Source: Chromera velia
Taxonomy: Eukaryota; Sar; Chromeraceae
DNA length: 46,319 nucleotides
NCBI GenBank assembly: GCA_018398765.1
Contig: JAHBMJ010000503.1
Coordinates: forward strand, 1-46,319
Direction: 5' to 3'
Part shown: positions 22,745 to 33,105 of the stretch, in pieces
Position numbering within the stretch: position 1 is the first letter of the stretch
How the letters are laid out: every line of letters begins with the position of its first letter
Program-made: the position numbers and the translations under genes
Notes under the pieces: generated by a model
What the model saw: the letters and a program-made list of their open reading frames with translations, nothing else
Databases searched by the model: none
What the model was told of the DNA's origin: nothing

Positions 22745-22794
<50 letters not shown>

Positions 22795-23694
22795 GAACAA
22801 ACCCGCCCTTCAAGAGACTTTATTAGTTGAATCCATGGGGCAGAATGCGACAAAGAGGCACAGAAAAAGATGTGCCGACAGAGGGACAACCCCGAAGGTG
22901 GACAAATAGACGAATGGACGGACAGACGGACAGACAGACAGACATCCGGGCACAGAGACAGATAGAAAGACAGAAATAGACAGACAAAAAGAGAGATCGA
23001 CAAAGCAAGATATGAATGCATGTCGTGGAACGTACAAATGCCGAGGAGAATCGGGGAAATGCTCTTGCATGCGTGTACGATCGGATAACTCACACACCAG
23101 GGAGAGAGTTGGGGAGTCCAAAAGGATGGGCCAAGAAGGAGAAAAGAGAGAAGAAGAATCTTCTTAGAGGAAAACCAGAAGGAAGAAACACGAAGACAGA
23201 TGAGGACACTGTCAGAGGAAGCAGACAGGCAAGCATGCAGGTTGAATGCAAGCAGACAGACATGCAGACAGCCCGGGGGCAAGAGATTGAGCTCGAATAG
23301 AAACAGGCAGTTAGGCAGTGTAACAAACCGATGGCTTCTGAAAAAAATCGGACCGCGTACGCCCAGAAGAAGCAGTGTGAGCATCCTTGGTAGAGCGCAC
23401 ATCTGAGAGCTCACTTAGCCAGAGCTCAAGGCGTCTGTGTCTTCTAAGCATTGCGCTGGCTGTTCTGGGCACTCACGTTGAATCGGACACAACCACAACG
23501 TTGATAGGGGAGGACGCTCTGCAATCACTTGGTTAATTGGATGTCCGCGGGGCCTTGTCACAAATAAGACGACTCGCCTTTTGAAGGTCCACCTTCAAAG
23601 TGCACGGCCAGAGAAGGAATGGGGGTTATGCCAGAGGTTTGTCATGACGCCTGGACATACCTGACTGCACCTCTTTGCAAAAAAATGTCGCTAC

Positions 23695-23807
23695 CTGATT
23701 TGCTCGTGATGTCCTTTTCTCTTTGTTTCTCTTCCTCCAACTTCTTAATAGCTACTTTAACAGGCTTGTCCCTCGTATACATGAGCATGCGTTTAAAATT
23801 TCTTTCT
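23695..23807 (-). CDS. candidate exon: short basic/acidic helix
   Basis: After a CATGCATGCAG acceptor on the minus strand this encodes MLMYTRDKPVKVAIKKLEE followed by EKQREKDITSKS, and ends at a GTAGCG donor. The composition is coiled-coil-like and fits the N-terminal side of gene B, 1 kb upstream of its first assigned exon. Its end phase (1) does not match the next exon (phase 0), so another exon would be needed, or it belongs to a different transcript. The ATG at 23788 could be a start. Confidence 0.4.
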
Positions 23808-23993
23808 CTGCATGCATATATGCCAGGCAGTTTTCTTGATTCTCGTGCTCTATCACGCCGTGGCCCCGCGCAGAGAGGCTGCCGTGGCCCTGCGATGCGC
23901 GCTAGGTGCACGCGTCGTATACGGCCCGGCCCGCACGGGACACGGTATCTGCATGAATGTTTTCTTCGGAAAAAACGGAGCAGGTGGATGCAG

Positions 23994-24242
23994 ATGGCCA
24001 ACAAAAGGGTGGTAGACTGCGATCAGAAGTCCTATCTAAAGCTGACAGTAGCAGAAGTGTTGGAAGAGCACGAAGGGAAGAAGATCGCAACATATTCGAA
24101 AGAGTATGTGGAGTTGACAGCAGACTTTCCACCGTTTGTTTGTTCTACAGTTGGAGTATTTACACTGGGACTGGTGGCTATGTATGGCTGTGTTAAAAAA
24201 GATAGTGAAGAAAATTGCAGAAACGAGGGTACCAGTGATTGA
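23994..24242 (+). CDS. hypothetical small protein with one membrane segment
   Basis: An 82-codon frame from ATG 23994 (or ATG 23988) to TGA 24240-24242. It has a polar N-terminal part (SYLKLTVAEVLEEHEGKK), then a hydrophobic stretch FVCSTVGVFTLGLVAMYGCV and a short charged tail. The frame stays open upstream for more than 350 bp through very different, Arg-rich sequence. I recognise no family. It lies immediately left of the fold-back element at 24311 and could be part of it, but no transposase motif is visible. Confidence 0.35.
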   Translation: MANKRVVDCDQKSYLKLTVAEVLEEHEGKKIATYSKEYVELTADFPPFVCSTVGVFTLGLVAMYGCVKKDSEENCRNEGTSD

Positions 24243-24310
24243 TGTTTATGCAGATGTGTTTAATTTAAAAGCTATTACATTTTAAAGTGTATATGTACAC
24301 AAATGTTACT

Positions 24311-24727
24311 ATACCAAGGCCAACTCAATTTGGTAAACCCATACAGCCAATTACGATTGTGATTGCAAGTGTGAAAAATATTTTGATCGTGCAAACAGTT
24401 TTTGAGACTTGTAACATGTTTTTGATAATATTCGTGAAGTCTGTGCAAATTTTCAAGTTCATACGTGCGACCAATTATGTTTGCCAAAAATATGAAAATT
24501 CAAAGTCGGGACTCAATTTTTTTGGTTTCCGGGGCCGCTCGACTTTAAATTTTCATATTTTTGGCAAACATAATCGGTCGCGCGTACAAACTTGAAAATT
24601 TGCACAGACTTTACGAATATTATCAAAAACATGTTGCAAGTCTCAAAAGACTGTTTACACGATAAAAATATTTTTCATATTTTGTAATCGCAATCGTAAT
24701 TGTGCCAAATTGAGTTGGTCTTGGTAT
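24311..24727. mobile_element. fold-back element 2 (long inverted repeat)
   Basis: Arms at 24311-24508 and 24540-24727 are inverted copies with a 31 bp loop, GC-rich in its second half. Shared blocks include ATACCAAG-CCAACTCAATTTGG at the outer ends, ACATGTTTTTGATAATATTCG, and GCCAAAAATATGAAAATT near the loop. Identity looks high but lower than in the 3860-4495 element. I could not fix a target duplication. There is no coding capacity, so it is a non-autonomous element or a MITE-like palindrome. Confidence 0.75.
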
Positions 24728-25007
24728 ATACGTACAGCTTTGTGCACTAAGTTTTTGACATTAAAAAAAAAATTAAATTGTTCAAAACTGAAAAACTGGG
24801 AGTCCATATTCCCGAATCCCGCTTGAGGATTCCATTTCCCTCAATCTCTTCCGAATGCAAAAAGGCTTACATAAAATGATTCAAATGAAAGAATTGTTTT
24901 ATTTTTTTAACTTAAAAATATATTCATATGATACTTTTTAGTGGACTATAATACTAATATGGAGACCAGAAGGGTGCATCCAACCAAACTTGAAAGTGTT
25001 TCCTGAA
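24728..25007. other. AT-rich spacer downstream of gene A
   Basis: A and T runs and no coding potential. It holds the 3' flank of gene A, whose stop codon is at 25010-25008; no clear polyadenylation signal was chosen. Confidence 0.4.
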
Positions 25008-27039
25008 CTACCTGCCATAAGAGCTGAAATCATTTCCTGTGTATGGGAATGCTGCTTCTGCAGCCCCACTTCTCACGCCCCCACTGCCATCGAGATAAGA
25101 CCTGGGCGTCTGGCCAGGCTCCCTCCACTTTGGGGTCGGATACTGCTCTGTGCCGGGTCTCCTCACTCGCGTCTGTGCCAGTGCTTTCGGACTCATGCCT
25201 GTTGAGTTCACATTGACTTGGAGCATCGGGGCGCCTCTTTTTAGACTTTTCAGAAGAGAGAGACAGAAGTCAGTCACTCGGGAGCACGCGAACAAAGAGA
25301 GAAACCGCAGCTTCCCGTGGCCCTCCGCGTACTCCCTCTTGCCAAGGAAACAGCTGACCAGCACCTCCAGACCGTCATTAGAGATATCCGGATTCTCTGC
25401 CAAAGAGAGGACCTTGAGGGAGGGCAGGGAGGTGATCGAGAGAGAGAGAGAAGCAAGCTGGCCGTCCGTCAGTCGGCATGCCGAAAAGTCCAAATCCTCT
25501 AAATTCTCTCGCGTGTCCTTTCTCCACTCAGCAGCGCCCTCCAAGAGTCTCTGCAGTCTCTGCACGCTGGCTGCTGTCTCAAACCTGGAGTCAGAGAAGG
25601 ACAGCCTCCTGTGTCCTCTCATGGTGTCCTTTGCAACCGAAGTGGAGGCTCGAGGAGCGGTGACCATGCGGCGCAGGCTCGCAGTGGTGTTGTCTCTCTG
25701 CAGCCAGCAGGTTCATCATTCTTGATCTTCTGTCCATCCACGCGTGTATTTGGAGAAACACCAACTTGTGAAAAGGCGCATGCAATCACCGGACTCCTTG
25801 AAAGCAAGGGGGTTCAAAGACTTGACGGCAAGCTAGGCCTTTAAAAGAGTTGACTGGCACTTCTGGTGGATTTGCATTTCGTTCATGCGTCGTGAAGAGA
25901 AGAATAGAAAGAAGCTTTCCTTGGTCAAGAAGGATCCACTAGCGTGTCTGTTTCTGCTCAAGCACACATGTACACACTACCAAATGACTGCAGAGACCGA
26001 GGGCCCGACGTCTGTCTGCATGTCAGAAACGGATTCAAGGGGCCGACAGCCAGAAGGACAAACGAGGAGTGTCTCCATCCAAATTTTGGGTTGGAAAGGA
26101 ATGAAGGCACGCACAGAAAGACGCTTGTCTTCTTTGTCTCTTTGTTTGTTTGCTTGCTTGCCGCTTTCTTCTTTCTTGCTCGTGACTTCTCCTTTGCTGA
26201 CAAGAAAGAAGCAAACTACCCAAAACCACACAGACTGACCTCCACACCAGCCACCAGCTTTGTACTCATCGAGGTCCCCCTCACACGTATTCTCAGCAGG
26301 GGGTTTTTGGTGCGCAGGTCGTTCACATGTCTCAAGCAGGCGTCTGTGATTTTGATGCAGCCGTCAAGTGCCACCAGGTGCAGCTGGGGTAGCCCGGTCT
26401 CGCCGCCTGGTTTGGATAGGGAGAGGCCGGTTGCAAGGGCCTGCATGGATGCATTCATAGAGTAGTTTTGTTTTGTGTATGCACACAATTCATCCATGCA
26501 TGTATAGATTCTTTTAATTGCATGTTGTGTGCAGGACACTGCTGCAATCGAGAGCCCAGCTGCCTGTATTATGAAGATGAGCAGACTCGTTTTGATTCAT
26601 GTTTCTCGTTTTCATTCAGGCTCACAGAGAGAAAGGGAGAGGGCCTGCATTTCGAGATGAAGAGAACACCCAAGCAGAAACTGTCCCACTCTCTTTTTCT
26701 GCGCACGAGCAAAACCAATGGAATTTCGTTTTTGTTTCTGCACAGACGGACATAGTGCATTTTTTCTCATTTCGTTTCTCCTTGTAGAGTTTGAAATGTC
26801 ATTTACATAGGTGTGCACCAGATATTCCAACCAGTTTGCTGACCTGACATGCTGGCGGTCCGATCTCGTTGTTGTTACTCAGCATCAGGTCCTGCAGGGC
26901 GGGCAGAGACCTCAGGGCAGGGGCTAACATGGAGACGGACTTGTCGGAAAGGTTGGAGGCACTCAGATCCACAGTGTGGAGTCGGCCTGCAGGCACGCCC
27001 TTCCCTGCAGATTCTGCAGGAGGAGCCTTTGCCACCCAT
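25008..27039 (-). CDS. gene A leucine-rich repeats (exons 5-7)
   Basis: Exon 5 (to 26844) holds LHTVDLSASNLSDKSVSMLA and LPALQDLMLSNNNEIG. Exon 6 (26440-26240, 67 codons, phase 0) holds LPQLHLVALDGCIKITDACL. Exon 7 (25697-25008) holds LEDLDFSACRLTDGQLASLS, LPSLKVLSLAENPDISNDGL and LRFLSLFACSRVTDFCLSLL. These match the cysteine-containing and ribonuclease-inhibitor LRR styles (L-x2-L-x-L-x2-C/N). About six repeats are visible. The tail after residue MSPKALAQTR is Pro/Gly-rich and ends SSYGR. LRRs usually bind proteins or other ligands. Confidence 0.75.
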
Positions 27040-30000
27040 CTGCATCCACACACGCAGATCGAGAGTGAAAACAACAGGAAAGTGTGAACAGACACAGACA
27101 ACTGCATGACTGCAACAAAAAAGGGGTTGAAAGACAGTCTGGACACTTGAGAGCCTCAGGCCTTCGCTATCAAGAAAGACGCCAACAAAGATGGAAAAAT
27201 CATGGATTAATCTTCTGAGAGGATAGAAGAGTGCTTCGTTCCTGTCACGATCTGCAGTGGCAAAATTCGTGCAGGTGCAAAACCTCACGCAAAGAAAGTT
27301 GGATGGAGAGAGGACTTTGGATGTCAATACAGAGAGCACATTCTTTCTTTCATGTTCTTTCTTTGTCTGTAGTGAGAAGAGATCTTCCCTCTGCTGTCGC
27401 TTCGTCGTATTCTGACTCTTCCTCTCATTTTCCCATGTAGTCTTGCTTTGTTTGCCGCAGCTTTCTTACGCTTCACATGAACGATGCACACGCGCAGATC
27501 AAGCGACCCACATTCATCTTTGTCAGCAGCACAAAAACAAAAAAGCAAAAAGGAAAAACGGATTCGAAAGCACCCATCGATCACGTAGCATCCAGGACTC
27601 ACTGCATGCCCTGCACCCACACACACCCACCCACCCACCCACCCACCCACACACACACACACACACACATGAGACGGACTTGACATAATCCACCAATTGC
27701 TGCATGAGACTGGTGCTGGAGAGGTCCACGCCGACTAGAGAGATTGTCTCCCGAAGAACGGCCAAGGTCGGTGCAAAGGAGGTAAACAAATCGACGCAGA
27801 GATATCTGTCAGCTTCCACAGAGAAGGCAGGCAGAGGTCTCCTCTTCTCCATTAGGGCTTCAAAGTCTGCGGGTGTCCTCGGGACTCTAGCTGCCTCTAC
27901 AAATCGGTCTTTCTCGTTGATGGCTTTGGTGCTGGCAGCAATCACGTTGGGCAGATGTCCTTGTCTGGGGCTTCGATAGGACTGTTTGAAGAGCAGCGCC
28001 CTTCCCTGGTCAGCCCACTCGGAAAGGTTGGGGGGGGGCAGGCGGAGGCCGTCCTCCCTCAATTCGAGTATTGAAAAGGGGGGCTTGTGGGATGTCATGG
28101 CAGACTCTAGGAGGGGCCACCCTCGCTGTACATACGGTCGTCTGTTTTGGACAAATGGGAGGGAGGGAATGTACATGCACCTGCAGGAAGAGAAAAGGGA
28201 AGACAAACACGCAGACAGGTAGTTTGAGAGAAAGTGTGTCAAAAAATAATCATGGCATCTGTGTTTTGAGCAAGGGGAACAGAGAAGAGAGACGAATGAG
28301 ACGGAAAAGGAAGAGACGGGCAGGAAGGGGCGAGGGGATAGGGGACGTGGGGGCAAGTGGGAGGGGGGGAGAAAAGGACGAAAATGAGGGAAGGTGGCTT
28401 TCTGGAGCTGGAGGAGGAGGAGGCAGTTTTTTCTTTCCGGCTTTCGACAGATGCCATTTAAGTGACTAGCATCAAAGGCTGCACGGCTTCTGCTGACCTG
28501 AGAAGAAGCACATTTTCGTGCAGAGAGCCAAAGAGAATTTCCATGGTTCTCATTTGAGCGTACTGTATCCTTTCCGGAATGTCCGGCTGGATGTGCAGCG
28601 AAAGAAAATCCCAGAAGAGCAAAAGCCTGATCAGGAAGAGCAGGCAGGGGAAGCAGGAAGAAAGAAAGAGAGAAACGACCAACACTTGAGAGAGGAAATT
28701 TGGGACCAGTCTGCTCAGACATGCAACGCTCACACATGTAATGAAACCACATGGACGAACAAGGGCTTCCTTCCGAGCTATCCATGCACCCACGCCACCC
28801 TGTTGATTACGTTTTCACGCGCACGAGATTCTCTGAATGGACGGGACCGGTGTATGACAAGGAGCAGGCTGGTTCGTGCAGATGCACGAGAGAGACTGCT
28901 TCAATCACCCTGTGAAGGAGGGATGAGCAAACAGGATCCAGAACACGATAGAGAGACAATACGTGAATTTCAAATCCAGAATCCCTCCATGCAGTGTATA
29001 CATGACGCATTGCGGAGGAGTGACTATACCGACTCACTTCAGGGGAGGGTAGTGTCGGGGGTCCGTGAAGGAAGGCAGAAGGAGACGGAACGCGCGACAG
29101 AGGGCGTCACAGAGGGCGCCGTGGGGGTCTGGGTGGTCACTGCCGAGCCATCCATAAGAGAGGCAGCAGATGGCCACAAAATCTGACTCCTTGTAGTCCC
29201 CGTCTGCTTCCGCTACTGAGAGGGGCAGGGAGGCCTCTAGTGCCTTTGCATCTGTAAAGTAGAGGTCGGGGTATTGGTTCTCAAGATCCCTCCTGGGCAG
29301 GAGACGACCCCCAGACTCCAAATAACGCACTAAGAGCTCTACGTCAAGGAGACCAACCACGTCACCTTGCACAAGGGCAGAGAGAGCTGCGAGGGATTTA
29401 AACTTCTCCGGCGTCTTCATCAGAACCTGAACACTCACACGCGCACACGCAAGTCCTTTTTCTGTCTCGCACACTCGCCCTCACTCTCACACACAGATAC
29501 GCGCAGAGAGGGAAAGAAGATGGACTGAAAAGAGGAATAGGCGAAGAAGGGGTTGAGACCTGACGAGAGACAGGCCGAGACAAAGAAAGACTCTCCGTAA
29601 GTGAGTCTTTGAAGGCTGAGGGAAAAGAGAGAAAAAACCGGAGATCTAAGCACAAACCGCAACTGAGTACAGTGCCGAGAAGCATGGGAGAGAGGAATGG
29701 AGTGCAATGTGTTTCCTGCATGGTTCACTGACTTCCTTGAAGCACGCTGAGCACAAGAATTCCCCTGCCCAGTCTGTGTCATCGTGTTCTGCCGTGCACT
29801 GGTAGAACCCTGCGCCTGGGTCCTGATCCAGTGCCTCCCCACACCCTGCGCACACAGAGGATGCCAGAGGTCCCAACTTGGGGGGGAATCCTCTTCGGAA
29901 GTGTCCACAGGATTCGAAGTGGGTCTCTATGCACTTCTGGAATCGGAGTTTTGCCTGTAGCTGCTGTCGCTCTTTCAACTTGTGATGGTCGAGAGCGTCT

Positions 30001-30044
30001 ATCTTCACAATCTCCTTCTTCCGCGCTGAAGCTCCACACCCCAT
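25008..30044 (-). CDS. gene A: acylated, zinc-binding-like, HET-like and LRR protein
   Basis: Exons: 30044-29733, 29426-29038, 28626-28498, 28180 to about 27676, about 27039-26844 (start unsure), 26440-26240, 25697-25008. The total is near 800 residues. The start ATG reads MGCGASARKK, a Met-Gly-Cys motif for N-myristoylation and palmitoylation, so the protein is probably membrane-tethered inside the cell. Next comes a Cys-rich segment, then a domain like fungal HET domains, then leucine-rich repeats to a TAG stop. Phases agree at every junction except exon 4 to exon 5, where edges remain open. LRR and HET-like parts together suggest a sensing or incompatibility-type receptor; this is inference. 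No frameshift or internal stop was seen. Confidence 0.75.
27610..27670. repeat. (CACC)n(CA)n microsatellite abutting gene A exon 4
   Basis: On the minus strand it is a GT/GGTG run beginning within ten bases of the exon 4 end, so several GT dinucleotides can act as donor. This is why the exon 4 edge is uncertain (27685, 27676 or 27669). Confidence 0.85.
27676..29426 (-). CDS. gene A HET-like domain (exons 2-4)
   Basis: Joined exons 29426-29038, 28626-28498 and 28180-27676 give ICCLSYGWLGSDHPDPHG, then LLFWDFLSLHIQ, then PERIQYAQMRTMEILFGSLH, VLLLR, and YVQRGWPLLESAM. Fungal HET domains show the same order: ALSY-WG, lWiD-lCInQ, ER--QV--M--IY--A--V, and RgWt-QE. The exon 3 to 4 join recreates an Arg codon and keeps this order. 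A further part (PADFEALMEKRR...FSVEADRYLC) resembles proteins I associate with dinoflagellates, but that is memory only. HET domains in fungi trigger cell death on non-self recognition; function here is unknown. Confidence 0.6.
29733..30044 (-). CDS. gene A exon 1: acylation motif and Cys-rich segment
   Basis: 104 codons, phase 0 end before donor GTCAGT. After MGCGAS there is a basic helix (HHKLKERQQLQAKLR). A Cys-rich stretch with the spacing C-x2-C-x13-C-x15-C-x2-C follows (CAGC ... FYQC ... CSACF). The pattern and the aromatic residues before the third Cys and after the last Cys recall ZZ or C1 zinc-binding folds, but spacing is not standard, so only zinc binding in general is proposed. 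Confidence 0.7.
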
Positions 30045-30831
30045 CAGGCAGACCAACGCAATTCCTCGACGAGGTATATAGACGGTGGGGCTTGTGGTTA
30101 CTTCTCACATCGCGAATGAATATGTCGGGCAATCAAGAAACAACAGGATATCAGCTCTGGCAGCATGTGTGTCCTGTACTATTAGTAGCACTTGTCTGCT
30201 TTCCCTCGGTCTTTCGTATCGATACAAAACCTGCTTCGCTCTCTGTGAGCGTTGAAGGGGTCTAGCTTGCTATATAGGAGTCTTGCGAAGGTCAGACACT
30301 TCAATGATTGACGCACTGCATGCAATGGCGCCGCATCGGATCGATCGATCGATCGATCGATCACATGGATCCCGCGCGCCGCCACAACTCGCGCCCTCCG
30401 CTACACGGTCGTAAATCCTTCTTTTTTTAGGAAAAACCTTTTTAATTGTAATGTTGTGTTATAGTTTGTGAACATGAAAATGGTCTGTTTCTTAATTTTT
30501 TTATCTAGCTAGCTCAGATCACTTTATTCAAGCTCAATCGTCTTTTATCCTTATCAGACGTTTGTGTAGCCATGAGTCCTCCCGTTATCTAAGATACAAT
30601 AGTAACAGTAGAAAATTAAAGTCATCAAAAGTTTGGCAGACTGACGGTGCCGCTCAAACGCCTGATTCCGGCCTAGAAGATCCTAAAAAGGGACGATTTG
30701 GCATGAATCGAGAAGTAACTGATCTAAAGTAGTTGAAAAAAGACTGAGAGAATCCTGCTGTTGCATATATTTCAAACAGATAGCTAAACAGGTAGTCACA
30801 CTAACTGATACATAATTATTCATATTTAGAA
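30045..30831. other. upstream flank of gene A and left flank of the copia element
   Basis: No coding frame was recognised. It should hold the gene A promoter and 5' UTR; I see no clear TATA box at a fixed distance. A GATC tandem run lies at about 30340-30362. From 30420 on, the sequence is AT-rich and ends in TAGAA, the copia target site. Confidence 0.5.
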
Positions 30832-31051
30832 AGTGAAGTTTGAGGTCTACTCGATACCTCTACTCAGACATAATCAACGTCATCAGAAGGTCTGTTAGTA
30901 CGGACATGTACTTCTTACATCGTTCTTGTTTCACTTCTCAGTCTGATCGTACAATTGTGATCACAAGCTAATCGATCAAATATATGCGTGCTAATTAATT
31001 CTATCAATTAATTCGCGCTACGTCGCTCGTACTGCGCACATGAATTTCACT
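30832..31051 (-). repeat. copia 3' LTR
   Basis: 220 bp, begins AGTGAAGTTTGAGG and ends GAATTTCACT (plus strand). It is the downstream LTR because the element runs on the minus strand. Confidence 0.95.
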
Positions 31052-31062
31052 CACCCCCTCGA
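31052..31062 (-). other. copia polypurine tract
   Basis: On the minus strand TCGAGGGGGTG lies directly before the 3' LTR, the expected place for the plus-strand primer. Confidence 0.75.
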
Positions 31063-31089
31063 TTTGCTTGTCTATCCTCATGCAAATTC

Positions 31090-31640
31090 TTTTCCCGGCC
31101 ATGCAACTTTAGTAAGTGCGTTGGCAAGCTGCACATCTCTGCGGCACCAAGAGTAGTCAGCTTTTATCTTGTTCAGTTCTTGGATGACAAAGTCAAGCAT
31201 GCCTTGAAAGGTGCCATCGGTTACAACTCCAGAACGAAGCTGCTTGTACATTGGCTCACAGTCCGTGAAAAATTAGATTTTCGGGCTCTCTCCCCATAAC
31301 TCTGTTGCTAGTTGCACGGTCCTGGGAATCGTCTTCACCGCTGACTCAACTGCTGTTAGTTCTGCTGCTGTGTTAGAGCCATGCTTCTGTGTGTGCTTTT
31401 CAGAATACCACATGATGCAGTTGATCTACGGCGCCCCTGTGAGGATTGCCTTTTTGGGTGTCCAGTCTTCATCAACTATGAACACAACCCAACCAAGACG
31501 CCCATCATACGTCTTTCTCGAGTAGGAGCAGTCTGTTAGCACTGCAGGCATCACCCTCTTTCCCTTGGTGAGAGGGATGATGATAATCGGTTCTCTGTTC
31601 TCCTTCAGCATCTGCAGGACCTTGATGGATGCCCGCACTA
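31090..31640 (-). pseudogene. copia RNase H remnant
   Basis: The minus strand reads VVRASIKVLQMLKENRE, DCSYSRKTYDGRLGWVVF, then WYSEKHTQKHGSNTAAELTA and FFTDCEPMYKQLRSG, ending near DYSWCRRDVQLANALTKVAW. This matches the copia RNase H order (A-SW-D, SNTAAELTA/E, TDC/TDS, QLADALTK). Stops interrupt the frame at 31428-31426 (TAG) and 31275-31273 (TAA). The upstream link reads VIRTRPA...ANVLSQ with TGA at 31686-31684. Confidence 0.8.
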
Positions 31641-31842
31641 CTTGTCTGCACGGACGGAGGGTAGATTGGCTGAGAACGTTAGCTCACACTCGGCGGGCTG
31701 GGCGAGTACGAATCACCCACTGTTTTACCCCCATAATCGACCTTATAAGGGGAATCAGGCTCTCTTCCACTTCCTTTTCTCCTGCTGGCTTTACATCCTC
31801 TGCTCTGACTTCTCCCCTCTTCGGATTCTCCCCTAATGCCCT

Positions 31843-33105
31843 CTAGAGAGCGTCTGTGTTTATGCTTTCACAGTAGCTCTCTTGACTCACCTCCGTCTGA
31901 TCAGTTGCAAGGGAGATATGGAGGCCGGCATATTTAATGCGGTCTCTTTCATCATACACCTTCAGGTGCCCCCAATCCAACACCCCCTTCAAGAACCGAA
32001 TCTCGTCACTGACTGTCTGTCTGCTGGCAGCGCCAAGCAGATTGTCTACCCACATGACCTGAAGTGCCTTGGCAGGCTGCGGTGGTATTCTTTCCACCCG
32101 GTTCGGCCTCTGCACGGTAACACCACTCTCCACTCTCTTGAATCCTCTACTCTTCTGTACCCGCTGCATCTTTCCATCAAAGAGATTCCCAGAGCATGGC
32201 ATCCCATACAGTCCCTTCTCAACCATGCGGATCTGTCCGGGCCGAATTGCCCCTGCTGCTGCTTTGATCTCTTCGTAATCGGCATCGGAGATATCGTGGT
32301 ATGGATTGAGATCAGGAGCTTTGGGGATCCACGTTGGAATGATAACCCCCGCTCTCTGTCTGTTCCTGTCTTCTGCTGATAGAAATGCCCCCTTCACATC
32401 GCCCCCATACCAAACAAAACCAAACGACAAAGCAAAGACAAGGCAGAGGAGAATGGCCCAAATTGAAGGAGTACCGACATATGTATTAACCTTCTGTTTG
32501 TCAGTGAATCCCTTTGCAAAACAGCGTGCCTTGGGAGTCCTCTCTGCCTTCTTTCCCTCTGAATGATTCAGTTTGCTGTCTGCCTGCTTGGGCTTTCTCT
32601 TTCCAGTCTCGTCTGCCTCTCTGTCTGTGTCTTTCTTTTCTTCTTTGTTCGGACCTGTCTTCTCTTTCCAAGTCAGACGCCAGCCCATTTGCATGAATGC
32701 GTCAACCTCATCTCTATTCACTTCCCGACCAAGCACCCCCTGACCGATGATATTCCTCAACCACTCATTGCGCATGGCGATGTTGAAGTCTCCCCGCACA
32801 ACCTCTTCCTGGGTAGCGGGGATCTGTGTGGAGCCCCGCTTGAAATTATCTGGGACTTCAATGGGCGACGCGTTTACGAGGAATACTTCACCGACCGGTG
32901 CTCCCACTCCCATGTCAAGGAGCATCTGATTCTCTTCCTCATCCAATCTCTTGTCCCCAAACAACTCCTCTATCACATCATCATCACCTTCTGAAGCAGG
33001 TGACTCTTCCCCCTCACACCCCCTCACCTGCAGAAGGAGGTCTAGCTCAGCCTTAACGCTGGGGGGGACGATTTTTCCATCTTCGATAGTGAAGTACCGA
33101 AGCAC
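31843..33105 (-). pseudogene. copia reverse transcriptase with altered active site
   Basis: A 420-codon frame contains KARCFAKGFTDKQ, GGDVKGAFLSAE (first catalytic Asp), VEKGLYGMPCSGNLF and YAGLHISLA, all in the copia RT order. The usual YVDD box reads WVDN here, so the second catalytic Asp is replaced by Asn. That alone should abolish polymerase activity. The N-terminal 120 residues are an acidic spacer. The frame ends at TAG 31845-31843. Confidence 0.9.

Noticed and set aside
27523-28785. A 420-codon minus-strand frame read as one exon
   Set aside because: Only the middle part (28180-27676) fits the HET-like domain; the first part is intron with low-complexity sequence and the end is (GT)n translation.
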